A stretch of 55,478 bases of DNA, taken from contig JAQTNA010000029.1 of assembly GCA_028714035.1 (NCBI GenBank), positions 1-55,478 on the forward strand, written 5' to 3'. The first letter of the stretch is position 1. The number at the start of each line of letters is the position of its first letter. This document shows, piece by piece, positions 42,753 to 52,101 of the stretch. The notes below the pieces were generated by a model. The model saw only the letters and a program-made list of their open reading frames with translations, had not been told where the DNA came from and ran no database searches. Both the position numbers and the translations under genes were made by a program. This stretch comes from Rhodocyclaceae bacterium. GTDB lineage: Bacteria > Pseudomonadota > Gammaproteobacteria > Burkholderiales > Rhodocyclaceae.

Positions 42753-43943
42753 GTGAAAAAGCGACTGATGCTGGTGGACGACGACGGCTTCTCGGCCGTA
42801 CACCTGGAAGGACTGCTCGCCGACCTGTTCGAGGTCGAGTATTTTTCCAACGCGCGGGAGGCCCTGGAATCGGCCCTGAAGGCCCCCCCGGACATCGTGC
42901 TGATGGACGTGGAGATGCCCGAGATGGATGGTTTCGCCGCCTGCCGGGAACTGAGAAATGCGCCCGCGACCCGGGACGTGCCCATCGTCTTCCTGTCCGC
43001 CCATGGCGAAGCGGAGAACCGCCTGGCGGGCTACGAGGCGGGTGGCGACGATTACGTTTCCAAGCCCTTCAATCCCGGGGAGTTGCGGCGAAAGATCGAA
43101 CTCCTGCTGCGCAACCGGGAGAAGAACCGGGAACTGGCGGCCCATGCCCAGGCCGCGGCGAATGCCGCCATGGCCGCCATGGCGAGCGCGGGCGACGTGG
43201 GCACCGTGCTCAACTTCCTGCGCGGTATCGTGGCCCTCACCGACCTGGAACAGGTGGCCGTGGCGGCGCTGGACACCCTGAGACGTTACGAACTGGATGC
43301 CGCCATTCAATTGCGCTACGGCGGGACAGCCATTTCCCGCAGCAGCCAGGGCCTCTGCTCGCCCCTGGAGGAGAACATCCTGGGCACCATGGCGACTTGC
43401 GCCCGCATCGTGGACCTGGGCAGCCGCTCGGCCTTCAACTACGAGCGCGTATCCCTCATCATCAACAACATGCCCAGGAGCGATCCGGAATATTACGGCC
43501 GGCTCAAGGACAGCGTGATCATGATCGCCGAGGCGGTGGAGATCCACCTGCGCTCCCTGGACCTGGTCCTGGCGGCCCGGCAACAGGGCGAGTCGCTGAC
43601 CCGCGCCGTGCGGCACGGCATTCAGGCCGTGCAGGATATGCGCCATAGACAGGACAAACTGAACCGGCGCGGCCTGGGCATCGTCACCGAACTGGCCAAC
43701 CGGATGGAGGACGCTTTCCTGTCCCTGGTCCTCACCGAGCGCCAGGAAGCGCACATGGAGGGCCTGATGCAGCAGGCGCTGAGCGAAGCACAAAGCCTGG
43801 AAGCGGAGGAACAGGCCGTAGACCAGTTGGGCCGCTCGCTGCTGGCCGCCCTGGAGGAATCACTGAACACGGTGCCCAAGCCAAAGGAAGCCGGCGAGTT
43901 GCCGCCGCCCCCCGACGAAGCGGTGCGCATCGAGTTGTTCTGA
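42753..43943 (+). CDS. Response regulator with unusual C-terminal domain
   Basis: A 396-residue protein with a receiver domain (1-120): [10 protein letters not shown], phosphoacceptor Asp52 in [13 protein letters not shown], and [11 protein letters not shown]. The C-terminal 270 residues have no DNA-binding or cyclic-di-GMP motif. About 150-280 looks like a GAF-type sensory fold ([28 protein letters not shown]), followed by coiled-coil stretches and a Pro-rich end. It probably signals through protein contacts. The hybrid kinase gene starts 35 bases downstream on the same strand and is the obvious partner. Confidence 0.88.
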   Translation: MKKRLMLVDDDGFSAVHLEGLLADLFEVEYFSNAREALESALKAPPDIVLMDVEMPEMDGFAACRELRNAPATRDVPIVFLSAHGEAENRLAGYEAGGDDYVSKPFNPGELRRKIELLLRNREKNRELAAHAQAAANAAMAAMASAGDVGTVLNFLRGIVALTDLEQVAVAALDTLRRYELDAAIQLRYGGTAISRSSQGLCSPLEENILGTMATCARIVDLGSRSAFNYERVSLIINNMPRSDPEYYGRLKDSVIMIAEAVEIHLRSLDLVLAARQQGESLTRAVRHGIQAVQDMRHRQDKLNRRGLGIVTELANRMEDAFLSLVLTERQEAHMEGLMQQALSEAQSLEAEEQAVDQLGRSLLAALEESLNTVPKPKEAGELPPPPDEAVRIELF

Positions 43944-43978
43944 TCGTTGCAGCCGAAATCCTGCACAAGGCAAGTCAC

Positions 43979-46102
43979 ATGACGGAAAACACCTCGGGCA
44001 CCGACAGCCAATCGGCGGACAGCAGCTTCGCCGCTTGCCGGAGCGCCGACCGGGACGTCACGGAAAAACAGCGCACGGATGCCCTGCTGAAGTTGCAGGG
44101 CGCCGCCCTGACCGCGGCGGCCAACGGCATCGTCATCACGGATGCCCAAGGCAAGGTGGAGTGGCTCAACCCGGCCTTCACCACGCTCACCGGCTACAGC
44201 GCCGAGGAGGCCATCGGCCGCCATATCGGCGGCCTGGTGAAATCCGCATCCCAGGCACCGGAGCTTTACCGGGAACTCTGGCAGACCATCAGTTCCGGCG
44301 CCACCTGGCACGGGGAAATCATCAATCGGAGGAAGGACGGCAGCGTCTACCACGAGGACCAGACCATCACCCCCGTCCTGGACGAGCAGGGCCAGGTATT
44401 GCACTACATCGCCATCAAGCAGGACGTGACGGAACGCATGCGAGCCGAGGAGGACATCAAGGTAAGCCGTGCCGCCCTCGAGGCCTACCAGAACCACCTG
44501 GAGGATGTCATCCGGGAACGCACGATCGAACTGGAAGCCGCGCGCCAGGAAGCGGAGCGCTTGAGCCGGGTGAAGAGCGATTTCATCGCCAACATGAGCC
44601 ACGAACTGCGCACCCCCATGAACGCGGTGATCGGCCTCACGAACCTGTGCCTGCAGACCGATCCCGAACCGCGGCAACAGGATTACCTGACCAAGATCCA
44701 GACGGCTGCCGGCCTGCTCCTGGCCATCATCAACGACATCCTGGATTTTTCCAAGATCGAGGCGGGCAAGATGCAGTTGGAGAGCATCCCCCTGAGCCTG
44801 GCGGACCTGTTCGGCAAGCTGCACAGCCTGTTCTCGGATCGCGCGCGGGAAAAGGGCCTGGATCTTCATTTCCGCATCGAACCCGGGGCTCCTCTCTGCT
44901 TCGTGGGCGACCCCCTGCGCCTGGGCCAGGTGCTGACGAACCTGGTGAGCAATGCCGTCAAGTTCACCGAACGGGGCAGCATCACCGTCTCGCTCACTCC
45001 TGGCGCAACAGTCGGCGACAAGATGGAGCTGTGCTTTACGGTCAGCGACACGGGGCTGGGCATGAGCGACGAGCAAAAGGCCGCCCTGTTCCAGCCCTTC
45101 ACCCAGGCCGACACCTCCACCACCCGGCGCTTCGGCGGCACCGGCCTGGGCCTAGTCATCGCCAGCGAACTGGTGGAACTGATGGGTGGCCGGGTGGAAT
45201 TGGATAGCGAGCCGGGCAAGGGCAGCCGCTTCCGCGTCGTCGCCCCGTTCGAGACCCGGCCGGACGCCACCTGCCCGGGCGTGGCCCTGCCGTCTCTGGC
45301 GCCGCTGCCCGAGATGGCCGCAGTCTTGAGGGGCAAGCAGGTATTGCTGGTGGAAGACAACGAACTGAACCAGCAGGTGGCCGGGGAAATCATGGGCCGC
45401 GCGGGCATGTCGGTGCGCATCGTGGACGACGGGCAGAAGGCGGTGGACGAGGTGTCCGCCCATGCCTTTGACCTGGTGCTCATGGATGTCCAGATGCCGG
45501 TGATGGACGGGCTGACCGCCACCCGCGCCATCCGCGCCCTGCCGGATCGGGCACGACTGCCCATCGTGGCCATGACTGCCCACGCCTCGAAGGAAGAAAG
45601 GGGGCGCTGCCTGGCCTCAGGCATGAACGACTTCCTCACCAAGCCTTTCGTGCCCGCCCTGCTGTTCCAGGTTCTGGCCCGGAATCTGAAACCCGGCATG
45701 GCGGTCGCCCCCGCCCCGGATGCGCCCGACGAGGCGGAATCGGCCTTGACCTCGGAGAGGCCCGGCCTGGATAGTCGGCAGGGCTTGATACATTGCGACG
45801 GCAGCGCGAGCCATTACCGACGCCTTCTGGCCCACTTCCAGGCGAAGGAAGGCGACATCCTGGAACGCCTGCGCCGGGCGCTGGACGAGGGTCGGCCCGA
45901 CACCGCGCGGCGCCTGGCCCATTCCCTCAAGGGCATGGCGGGAACCCTCGGCGCCGGAGCCCTGAGACAGCAGGCCCGGCGCATCGAGCAGCACCTCAAG
46001 GAAGCCGGCTCGCAGGAAAGCTTGTTGCCTTTGCTGGAAGAAGCCGACGCCGAGATGAACAGGGTGCGAAGCGGGATTGCCGAACTGCTCCAGAAGACCT
46101 GA
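43979..46102 (+). CDS. Hybrid sensor histidine kinase (PAS-HisKA-HATPase-REC-Hpt)
   Basis: A 707-residue soluble hybrid kinase with no membrane helix. A PAS domain (about 35-150; [30 protein letters not shown]) precedes a coiled linker. His208 is the phosphoacceptor in [18 protein letters not shown]. The ATPase has [15 protein letters not shown] near 315, DTGLGMS and [15 protein letters not shown] receiver domain (about 455-570) has LVEDNELN and Asp near 500 in [11 protein letters not shown]. The C-terminal Hpt domain has the His in [16 protein letters not shown] near 647. It forms a full phosphorelay and probably pairs with the response regulator just upstream. The signal is unknown. Confidence 0.95.
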   Translation: MTENTSGTDSQSADSSFAACRSADRDVTEKQRTDALLKLQGAALTAAANGIVITDAQGKVEWLNPAFTTLTGYSAEEAIGRHIGGLVKSASQAPELYRELWQTISSGATWHGEIINRRKDGSVYHEDQTITPVLDEQGQVLHYIAIKQDVTERMRAEEDIKVSRAALEAYQNHLEDVIRERTIELEAARQEAERLSRVKSDFIANMSHELRTPMNAVIGLTNLCLQTDPEPRQQDYLTKIQTAAGLLLAIINDILDFSKIEAGKMQLESIPLSLADLFGKLHSLFSDRAREKGLDLHFRIEPGAPLCFVGDPLRLGQVLTNLVSNAVKFTERGSITVSLTPGATVGDKMELCFTVSDTGLGMSDEQKAALFQPFTQADTSTTRRFGGTGLGLVIASELVELMGGRVELDSEPGKGSRFRVVAPFETRPDATCPGVALPSLAPLPEMAAVLRGKQVLLVEDNELNQQVAGEIMGRAGMSVRIVDDGQKAVDEVSAHAFDLVLMDVQMPVMDGLTATRAIRALPDRARLPIVAMTAHASKEERGRCLASGMNDFLTKPFVPALLFQVLARNLKPGMAVAPAPDAPDEAESALTSERPGLDSRQGLIHCDGSASHYRRLLAHFQAKEGDILERLRRALDEGRPDTARRLAHSLKGMAGTLGAGALRQQARRIEQHLKEAGSQESLLPLLEEADAEMNRVRSGIAELLQKT

Positions 46103-46127
46103 GCCAGGCGGCCCGCGGGAGGACCGG

Positions 46128-48221
46128 TCAGGTGCCGGCCTGACGCAACTCGGGATGGGCGTTGCAGAACTCCGCGAATTTCGCCGCCGGCAGCGGTCGG
46201 CTCATGAGGTAACCCTGCATGCTGGGGCAACCGATCTCCCGCAGGAGTTTGCCCTGTTCCAGGGTTTCCACCCCCTCCGCCACCACATCGAGCTGGAGCG
46301 ACTTGCCCAGCGCGACAATGGCCCGGGCAATGGCCAGGTCGTTGGGATTCTCGGCGATGTCATCCACGAAGCGCTTGTCCACCTTGAGCTTGTCTATCGG
46401 CAGGTGCTTGAGATAGGTGATGGAGGAAAAGCCGGTGCCGAAATCGTCCACGGCGATGGCGAGCCCTCGGGAATTCAGAGTTTCCAGGGTGCGAACCAGG
46501 TCGGTACCGGGCATCAGGAGCGTACTCTCCGTCAGTTCGATCTCCAGGGCACCGGCGGGGCAGCCCGTATCCTTGAGGATTTCCAGAACCCGGTCCATGA
46601 ACCCGGACTGAGCGAACTGGCGCCCCGAGACATTGAACGATATCCGCGGCAGGGGCACGCCCTCGGCCCGCCATTCCTTGATCTGGCGACAGAGCTGGTT
46701 CAGCAGGAGGTCGCCCAGGGGCACGATCAGGCCCGACTCTTCCGCCACCTCGATGAAGTGGGACGGCGAGAGCAGGCCCCGCTCGGGATGCTGCCAGCGC
46801 ATCAGGGATTCCGCACCGATGACACGCCCGGTGGCCAGTTCGAACTGGGGCTGGAAATGGAGGACGAACTGCGCCTGCTGGATGCCGAGCCGGATCTGGG
46901 ACTTGATCTCCAGGGGCCGGCGCCCCTTGGGCCGCATCTCGGCCGAGAACTGTTCCCAGCGATTCTTGCCCAATTCCTTGGCCCGATACATGGCGGCGTC
47001 GGCGAAGCGCACCAGGGTCAGGCTGTCCGTCGTGTCCCGCGGCGCACAGGCGATGCCCACGCTGGCCGTCACCTGGGTCTTGTTGCCCTCGAGCATGAAC
47101 GGCGCCTGCAGGGCAGTGATGATCCTGCCGGCCAACTGCCCGGCTTGCCCCCGGATGTCGAGATTCTCCAGGATGATGGCGAATTCGTCCCCGCCGATGC
47201 GGCAGATCACGTCGCCGCTCTGCAGGAGGGCGGACAGGCGCCGGGCCACTTCTTCCAGCAGCTTGTCCCCCGCATAGTGCCCCAGATCCACGTTGACGCT
47301 CTTGAAGTTGTCCAGGTCAATCAGCAGCAAGGCCATCTGTTCGGAGGCACGATTTGCCTTGTCCACCGCCAGATCGAGGCGATTCCTGAAATAGTGCCGA
47401 TTGGGCAGATGGGTGACGTGGTCGTAGGAAGCGAGATGCTCCACGTGGCTCTCGATGCGCCTTCGATCCTCCAGTTCCTGCTGGACCGAGACGCTGCGCC
47501 GCTCCAGCGCAACCAGCATGCGGTTGAAATCTTCCCCCAGCCGGGAAACCTCCCGGTAGCCGGTCACATCGGTACGCAGGGACATGTCTCCCGAACTCGT
47601 CACCTTGCGCGCCAGATCCGTCAGCGCCAGGATCGGCGTCACGATGCTGCGCAGCCGGCCCTGGAAGACGCGCAGGGCCAGGGCGACGATGAGCAGGGCG
47701 AAGGAAAAGGTGAGCAGCGCCATCAACAGGAAGCGAAGATTCGAGGGCCCCAGGTCCGCCTCCATGTAGAGCCAGCCCTGGGTACGTCCGTCGAATTCCA
47801 CCTTCTGCCGCAGGCCAAGCAGGGAAACCTGGAAATCATGGTCGCTCCCCGGACTTATCTGGGCATCCCAGGTAGGCGCCCCGTTCGGCGCCGGGCCGAA
47901 GCTCGCCAGAACGACATCGCCCCGGGTGATGAACGCCCAGCGCACCGCCGGGTTCCGGCTCAGTGACCCGAGGGTTTCCTCCACCGCCGTGCGGCCGCCG
48001 AAGCGAAAGGCCGCGCCGGCATTGGTGGACAACATGCCGGCGTCGGTACGCAGGGCATCGAGGGTGGCGTCCCGCTGGTTGACGAACAGGTAGCCGACGG
48101 CGGCAACCCAGGCCACACCAATCGCCAGGGCCACGGCCAGGATGAATATCCCGCCCAACCTCCGGCTCAGGGAAGGCTGCTTCCGAGGCGGATTCGGCTT
48201 CAGCGGTTCCACGGAGGCCAC
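46128..48221 (-). CDS. Membrane CHASE8-like/HAMP/GGDEF/EAL cyclic-di-GMP protein
   Basis: A 697-residue protein. Membrane helices near 22-45 and 163-185 flank a periplasmic sensor like CHASE8 (AGAAFRFGGRTAVEETLGSL). HAMP follows (190-243). The GGDEF domain (about 265-425) keeps RIGGDEFAI at 341-349; the usual inhibitory RxxD is replaced by QSGD. The EAL domain (about 440-690) has ESL at 471-473 in place of EAL, but DDFGTGFSS and VAEGVET are intact, so phosphodiesterase activity is plausible. Net activity cannot be told. It converges on the hybrid kinase, with 25 bases between stops. Confidence 0.95.
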   Translation of the reverse strand: MASVEPLKPNPPRKQPSLSRRLGGIFILAVALAIGVAWVAAVGYLFVNQRDATLDALRTDAGMLSTNAGAAFRFGGRTAVEETLGSLSRNPAVRWAFITRGDVVLASFGPAPNGAPTWDAQISPGSDHDFQVSLLGLRQKVEFDGRTQGWLYMEADLGPSNLRFLLMALLTFSFALLIVALALRVFQGRLRSIVTPILALTDLARKVTSSGDMSLRTDVTGYREVSRLGEDFNRMLVALERRSVSVQQELEDRRRIESHVEHLASYDHVTHLPNRHYFRNRLDLAVDKANRASEQMALLLIDLDNFKSVNVDLGHYAGDKLLEEVARRLSALLQSGDVICRIGGDEFAIILENLDIRGQAGQLAGRIITALQAPFMLEGNKTQVTASVGIACAPRDTTDSLTLVRFADAAMYRAKELGKNRWEQFSAEMRPKGRRPLEIKSQIRLGIQQAQFVLHFQPQFELATGRVIGAESLMRWQHPERGLLSPSHFIEVAEESGLIVPLGDLLLNQLCRQIKEWRAEGVPLPRISFNVSGRQFAQSGFMDRVLEILKDTGCPAGALEIELTESTLLMPGTDLVRTLETLNSRGLAIAVDDFGTGFSSITYLKHLPIDKLKVDKRFVDDIAENPNDLAIARAIVALGKSLQLDVVAEGVETLEQGKLLREIGCPSMQGYLMSRPLPAAKFAEFCNAHPELRQAGT

Positions 48222-48344
48222 GGGTCACCCTAGGGAAAAGATTCGGAAAAGGAAGCGCCGGCGTGCTCTGGCGACGGCAACACCCTGCCATGCGTTATCG
48301 GCAGAGTCGCGCCCAACTTGACTGATCTTTTGGAAAATAGTGTC

Positions 48345-48430
48345 GTGTAGGGCCAGCCTCTCGGCTGCTCTGGAGAGAGCCTCCAGCCGGCCAGGCGGGA
48401 TCGGCGGGCTGGAGCCCGCCCTACAAACCC
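48345..48430. repeat. REP-like palindromes between phaR and the GGDEF/EAL gene
   Basis: GGCGGGCTGGAGCCCGCC (48,403-48,420) is a perfect-arm palindrome. A second, imperfect inverted stretch (GGCCAGCC...GGCTG, CTGGAG...CTCCAG) precedes it. The unit has the same core as other REP-like copies here. It fills most of the gap between the phaR stop and the upstream GGDEF/EAL start. Confidence 0.7.
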
Positions 48431-48445
48431 GCCCCACGGGCAGCG

Positions 48446-49039
48446 TTATTTCTTGGCCGCGGCCTTGGTCTTGACCTCGGACTCCTGACCAGCGAGGCCG
48501 GGAATGCCGGGAATGGCAGGAAAGGGGAAACCGGCGAACAGGTTGCGGGTCTGCCCCTCGATCTGTTCCTGCATCTGCATGAACATCTTCTGGCTCTGAT
48601 CCACGTAGGAACTGAGCATGCTCTGCATGGCCGGCCCCTGGAAGTTCAGGAACTGGGCCCAGAGATCCTTGTTCACCGGCGTATTTTCGCCGTAAAGGGT
48701 GCGCGCCTGATCCGTGAGCTTGGCCTGCATGTCGGAAAAGGCGTGGATGTTGCTCTCCAGGTACTTGCCCAGCATGCCCTGCATGGCGTTGCCGTAGAAG
48801 CGGATCATGTGGGTCAGGAGATCGCTGGTGAACAGGGGCATGCCCGCCGTTTCCTCTTCCAGGATGATCTGGAGCAGGATGCTGCGGGTGAGATCGTCGC
48901 CCGTCTTGGCGTCCACAACCTGGAAGTCCTCGTGGCCGACCACCAGTTCCTTCACATCCACCAGCGTGATGTAGGAGCTGGTCTTGGTGTCGTAAAGTCG
49001 GCGGTTGGGATATTTCTTGATCAGTCTTGACTCGGCCAT
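48446..49039 (-). CDS. phaR: Polyhydroxyalkanoate synthesis repressor PhaR
   Basis: PhaR (197 residues) binds PHA granules and represses phasin and its own gene until polymer appears. The N-terminal DNA-binding/PHB accumulation domain is AESRLIKKYPNRRLYDTKTS (2-21). GDDLTRSILLQIILEEE and LTHMIRFYGNAMQGMLGKYLE follow. The C-terminus (MFMQMQEQIEGQTRN, then a Pro/Ala/Lys tail) is typical. GAGGAG lies upstream of the ATG at 49,039; the open frame above that is not protein-like. It lies after phaB, behind a terminator, so it probably has its own promoter. Confidence 0.95.
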   Translation of the reverse strand: MAESRLIKKYPNRRLYDTKTSSYITLVDVKELVVGHEDFQVVDAKTGDDLTRSILLQIILEEETAGMPLFTSDLLTHMIRFYGNAMQGMLGKYLESNIHAFSDMQAKLTDQARTLYGENTPVNKDLWAQFLNFQGPAMQSMLSSYVDQSQKMFMQMQEQIEGQTRNLFAGFPFPAIPGIPGLAGQESEVKTKAAAKK

Positions 49040-49111
49040 CTCGAACTCCTCGAATGCGGGTACAACGGCAGTAGCGCCAATCGGAACCTTATGTAGTAGA
49101 ACGCATTTTAC

Positions 49112-49139
49112 CAAGAATAAACCCCGCCGAAGCGGGGTT
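49112..49139 (-). terminator. Intrinsic terminator after phaB
   Basis: AACCCCGC (49,120-49,127) and GCGGGGTT (49,132-49,139) form an 8-bp stem. On the minus strand the loop is TTCG, a stable tetraloop, followed by TATTCTTGG. It lies 23-50 bases after the phaB stop and separates phaB from phaR. Confidence 0.87.
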
Positions 49140-49161
49140 ATCCTTAGAGCCGACATTCAAA

Positions 49162-49908
49162 TTACTGATAGTACAGGCCGCCGTTGATGTTCAGGGTCGC
49201 GCCCGTCATGAAACCGGCCACTTCCGAGGCCAGGTAGGTACAGGCACCGCCCATTTCCTCCGGCGTGCCCAGGCGCTTCATCGGCACGGAATCAATGATG
49301 GATTGCAGCACTTCCGGCTTGATGGCCAGGACCATCTTGGTGGCGATATAGCCGGGAGCGATGGCATTCACCGTCACGCCCTTGGCGGCCAGCTCGGCGG
49401 CCAGGGCCTTGGTGAAGCCGATCACGCCCGCCTTGGCGGCGGAGTAGTTGGTCTGACCGGCCTGGCCCTTCACGCCGTTCACCGAGGAGATGTTGATGAT
49501 CCGGCCCCAGCCGCGGGAGGCCATGTTGGCGGACACCTGCTTCGTCATGTTGAAGAGGCTGGTGAGGTTGGTGTTGATCACCGCATCCCACTGGTCCTTT
49601 TCCATTTTGGCGAACATGCGGTCCTTGGTGATGCCGGCGTTGTTCACCAGGATGTCAATCGGGCCGCCGGCCTTGGCTTCGGCATCCGCCACCATGGCCT
49701 TGCAGGACTCGATGTCGGAGACGTCGCCGGAAACCAGGACGAAACCGGTGAAACCGACCGCAGCCATTTCCTTGGTCCACTCATCGGGATTGTCGAACTG
49801 GGGGTGGTAGGCCGCGACGACCTTGTGGCCGGCCTTGGCGAAAGCCTGGCAAACTGCTGTCCCGATGCCGCCCATTGCGCCCGTCACGAATGCGATACGT
49901 TGAGTCAT
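49162..49908 (-). CDS. phaB: Acetoacetyl-CoA reductase
   Basis: PhaB (248 residues) reduces acetoacetyl-CoA to (R)-3-hydroxybutyryl-CoA with NADPH for PHB synthesis. It is a short-chain dehydrogenase with VTGAMGGIGTAVCQAFAKAG as the cofactor site, NNAGITKDRMFAKM, the active Ser in IINISSVNG and Tyr/Lys in QTNYSAAKAGVIGFTKALA. Length is standard. It is 117 bases downstream of phaC; the gap holds only palindromes. phaA (beta-ketothiolase) is not in this window. Confidence 0.96.
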   Translation of the reverse strand: MTQRIAFVTGAMGGIGTAVCQAFAKAGHKVVAAYHPQFDNPDEWTKEMAAVGFTGFVLVSGDVSDIESCKAMVADAEAKAGGPIDILVNNAGITKDRMFAKMEKDQWDAVINTNLTSLFNMTKQVSANMASRGWGRIINISSVNGVKGQAGQTNYSAAKAGVIGFTKALAAELAAKGVTVNAIAPGYIATKMVLAIKPEVLQSIIDSVPMKRLGTPEEMGGACTYLASEVAGFMTGATLNINGGLYYQ

Positions 49909-49935
49909 GTTGTTTCCTTTCTCATTGAGAGATGA

Positions 49936-50020
49936 AGGCCTGTCACAGGCCTTGCTGAACGGCCGCCCGGCGTGCCGGGCGATCCCTGAAATGCCGGCCG
50001 GCAGAATCGCCGGCCACTAC
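49936..50020. repeat. Cluster of small palindromes between phaC and phaB
   Basis: Three inverted repeats follow each other: AGGCCTGTCACAGGCCT, CGCCCGGCGTGCCGGGCG and GGCCGGCAGAATCGCCGGCC. There is no T-run, so they are not classic terminators. They could protect phaC mRNA or uncouple it from phaB. Confidence 0.65.
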
Positions 50021-50025
50021 AAACC

Positions 50026-51771
50026 TTAGGCTCTTTCCTTCACGTAGCGACCGGGCGCCGGCTCGATCGGCCGATACTTGTCGTTGCCGGGGGTCTTCCT
50101 GGCCGCCACCTGCCGGCCACCGTGGGGAGCCAGCCACTGGGCCCAGTGCAGCCACCAGCTGCCCTTCTGTTCGGTGGAACCTTCCAGCCATTCGTCCGGG
50201 TTGGTGGCTTCGCTGTCATTCACCCAGTAGCTGCGCTTGTTCTTGGACGCGGGATTGATGGCGCCCGCGATATGGCCGCTGGCGCCCAGCACGAAGGTCG
50301 TGGGACCGCCCAGCACCTGGCGCGCCAGATAGCCGCTCTTCCAGGGCACGATGTGATCCTCGCGGGTGGCCAGCAGGTAGGCGGGCACCTTCACCTTGCT
50401 CACGTCCACCTTGACGCCCAGCATCTCCAGCTTGCCCGGCACGCGCAGGCTGTTGGTCAGGTACATGTTGCGCAGGTACCAGACCAGGAAGGGTCCGGGC
50501 AGGTTGGTGCTGTCCGAATTCCAGTAGAGCAGATCGAAGGCCTGGGGCGTCTTGCCCTTCAGGTAATTGCCCACCACGTACTGCCAGATCAGGTCGTTGG
50601 CGCGCAGGGAAGAGAAGACGGTCGCCAGTTCCCGGCCGGGCAACAGGCCGCCCTTGCCGATGGCCGCCTCCCGCGCCGTGATGGAGGGCTCATCAATGAA
50701 ACAGCCCAGTTCGCCCGGATCGGAGAAATCCAGCAGCGTGGTCATGAGCGTGACGGATTCCACCGGGTCCTCGCCGCGCCCACGCAGCACCGCCAGGGCG
50801 GAGGTCAGGAGCGTGCCGCCGACGCAGAAGCCGAGCACGTTGGGCTTTCGGCCCTTGGCCACGTCCCGCACCACGGACAGGGCGGTGATCGGCCCCTGCT
50901 CCAGGTAGTCGTCCCAGGTCGTCTTGGCCTGTTCTTCCTTGGGGTTCTTCCAGGAAATCAGGAACACCGTGTGCCCCTGCTCAACGATGAAGCGCACCAG
51001 GGAGTTCTCGGCCCCCAAATCCATGATGTAGAACTTGTTGATGCAGGGCGGCACGATCAGAACCGGGCGCTCCGCGACCTTGTCCGTGAGCGGCGCGTAC
51101 TGGATGAGCTGCATCAGCTCGTTCTCGAAGATGACCGTACCCTCGGTGGTGGCCAGGTTCCTGCCCACCTCGAACACCGATTCGTCGGTCATGCTGATGC
51201 GGCCCTTGTCCAGGTCGGACAGCATGTTCTGTATGCCGCGGGTGATGCTCTCGCCCTTGCTGGCAAGGGCCTCCTTGACGAACTCCGGGTTGGTGGCGGC
51301 GAAGTTGGTCGGAGCCAGAGCCTCGATGTACTGGCGGGTCAGGAAGCGCAGGCGCGCCTTGGCCTGGCCATCCTCCACCGGGATCGCCTCGGCCACCTGC
51401 CGCAGGTAGTCGCTGTTGATGAGGTAGGCCTGGCGCAGGTAGTCGTAAACGGGGGATTCCGCCCATTCCGGCGCATTGAAGCGCCGGTCTCCCGCTTCGG
51501 GCTTCACCAGGGGCTCCACCGCCTCGCCCGGCTTCCGGTGCATCATCTGCTGCCAGAGGCTGGCGTGGAGGGCCGCAAAATCCTTGTGCAGCCCGACAAA
51601 AGGCTCGGCATCGGGGATCTGGTCCGGGCTGAGCTTGGGCATCTGTATGCCGCTAGCCGCCGCCGCAGACTGCTGGCGCGCCAGAAAATCCATGTAGGCC
51701 TTGGTAAAGACCTGGCCGGCCTGGGCCATCTGTTCCATGGCCGCCTTCATCTGCTCGTTGGGGTCAGGCAT
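50026..51771 (-). CDS. phaC: Class I poly(3-hydroxyalkanoate) polymerase
   Basis: PhaC (581 residues) polymerises 3-hydroxyacyl-CoA on the granule surface. The lipase-like box VLGFCVGGTLLTSA holds the catalytic Cys near residue 320. The Asp and His partners lie in YLLATREDHIVPW and VLGASGHIAGAINP, and FISWKNP-type sequence (VFLISWKNPKEEQ) is conserved. The N-terminal region is the variable class I domain. Two ATGs stand in tandem; the second (51,771) has better spacing from AGGAGG. phaB and phaR follow on the same strand. Confidence 0.96.
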   Translation of the reverse strand: MPDPNEQMKAAMEQMAQAGQVFTKAYMDFLARQQSAAAASGIQMPKLSPDQIPDAEPFVGLHKDFAALHASLWQQMMHRKPGEAVEPLVKPEAGDRRFNAPEWAESPVYDYLRQAYLINSDYLRQVAEAIPVEDGQAKARLRFLTRQYIEALAPTNFAATNPEFVKEALASKGESITRGIQNMLSDLDKGRISMTDESVFEVGRNLATTEGTVIFENELMQLIQYAPLTDKVAERPVLIVPPCINKFYIMDLGAENSLVRFIVEQGHTVFLISWKNPKEEQAKTTWDDYLEQGPITALSVVRDVAKGRKPNVLGFCVGGTLLTSALAVLRGRGEDPVESVTLMTTLLDFSDPGELGCFIDEPSITAREAAIGKGGLLPGRELATVFSSLRANDLIWQYVVGNYLKGKTPQAFDLLYWNSDSTNLPGPFLVWYLRNMYLTNSLRVPGKLEMLGVKVDVSKVKVPAYLLATREDHIVPWKSGYLARQVLGGPTTFVLGASGHIAGAINPASKNKRSYWVNDSEATNPDEWLEGSTEQKGSWWLHWAQWLAPHGGRQVAARKTPGNDKYRPIEPAPGRYVKERA

Positions 51772-51870
51772 CATGCCTCCTGTATCATCCGAATCCGGAT
51801 CAATGTGCGATTTTGCAATGCAGCATTTATCCTGTCAACCAAGCCGACGAACAAACCCGCAGGAGAACCC

Positions 51871-52101
51871 ATGTACATCGTCGCCATCGCCTGGCTGTTC
51901 GTCGCAACCATGGCTTCCGTCGCCCAACCCAACATCACGGCGGGCGTGGTCACCTTCCTTTTCTGGGGCGTGTTTCCCCTGGCCCTGTTCCTGTGGATCA
52001 TGGGCACGGGCGAGCGCAGGCGGAGACGGGCGCTAGCCGACCAGGCGATCGACGACCTGGTGCGCCAGGGCAATCGTGCCGATGCCAAGGCCGATCAATA
52101 G
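51871..52101 (+). CDS. Small two-helix membrane protein
   Basis: A 76-residue protein with two hydrophobic helices (MYIVAIAWLFVATMASVAQ and VVTFLFWGVFPLALFLWIMG), then a basic stretch ERRRRR and a charged C-terminus. AGGAGA sits 5 bases before the ATG, good evidence that it is translated. The family is not firmly known; similar small proteins occur in betaproteobacteria. Its last 69 bases overlap the 3' end of the convergent ZIP transporter gene. Confidence 0.72.
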   Translation: MYIVAIAWLFVATMASVAQPNITAGVVTFLFWGVFPLALFLWIMGTGERRRRRALADQAIDDLVRQGNRADAKADQ

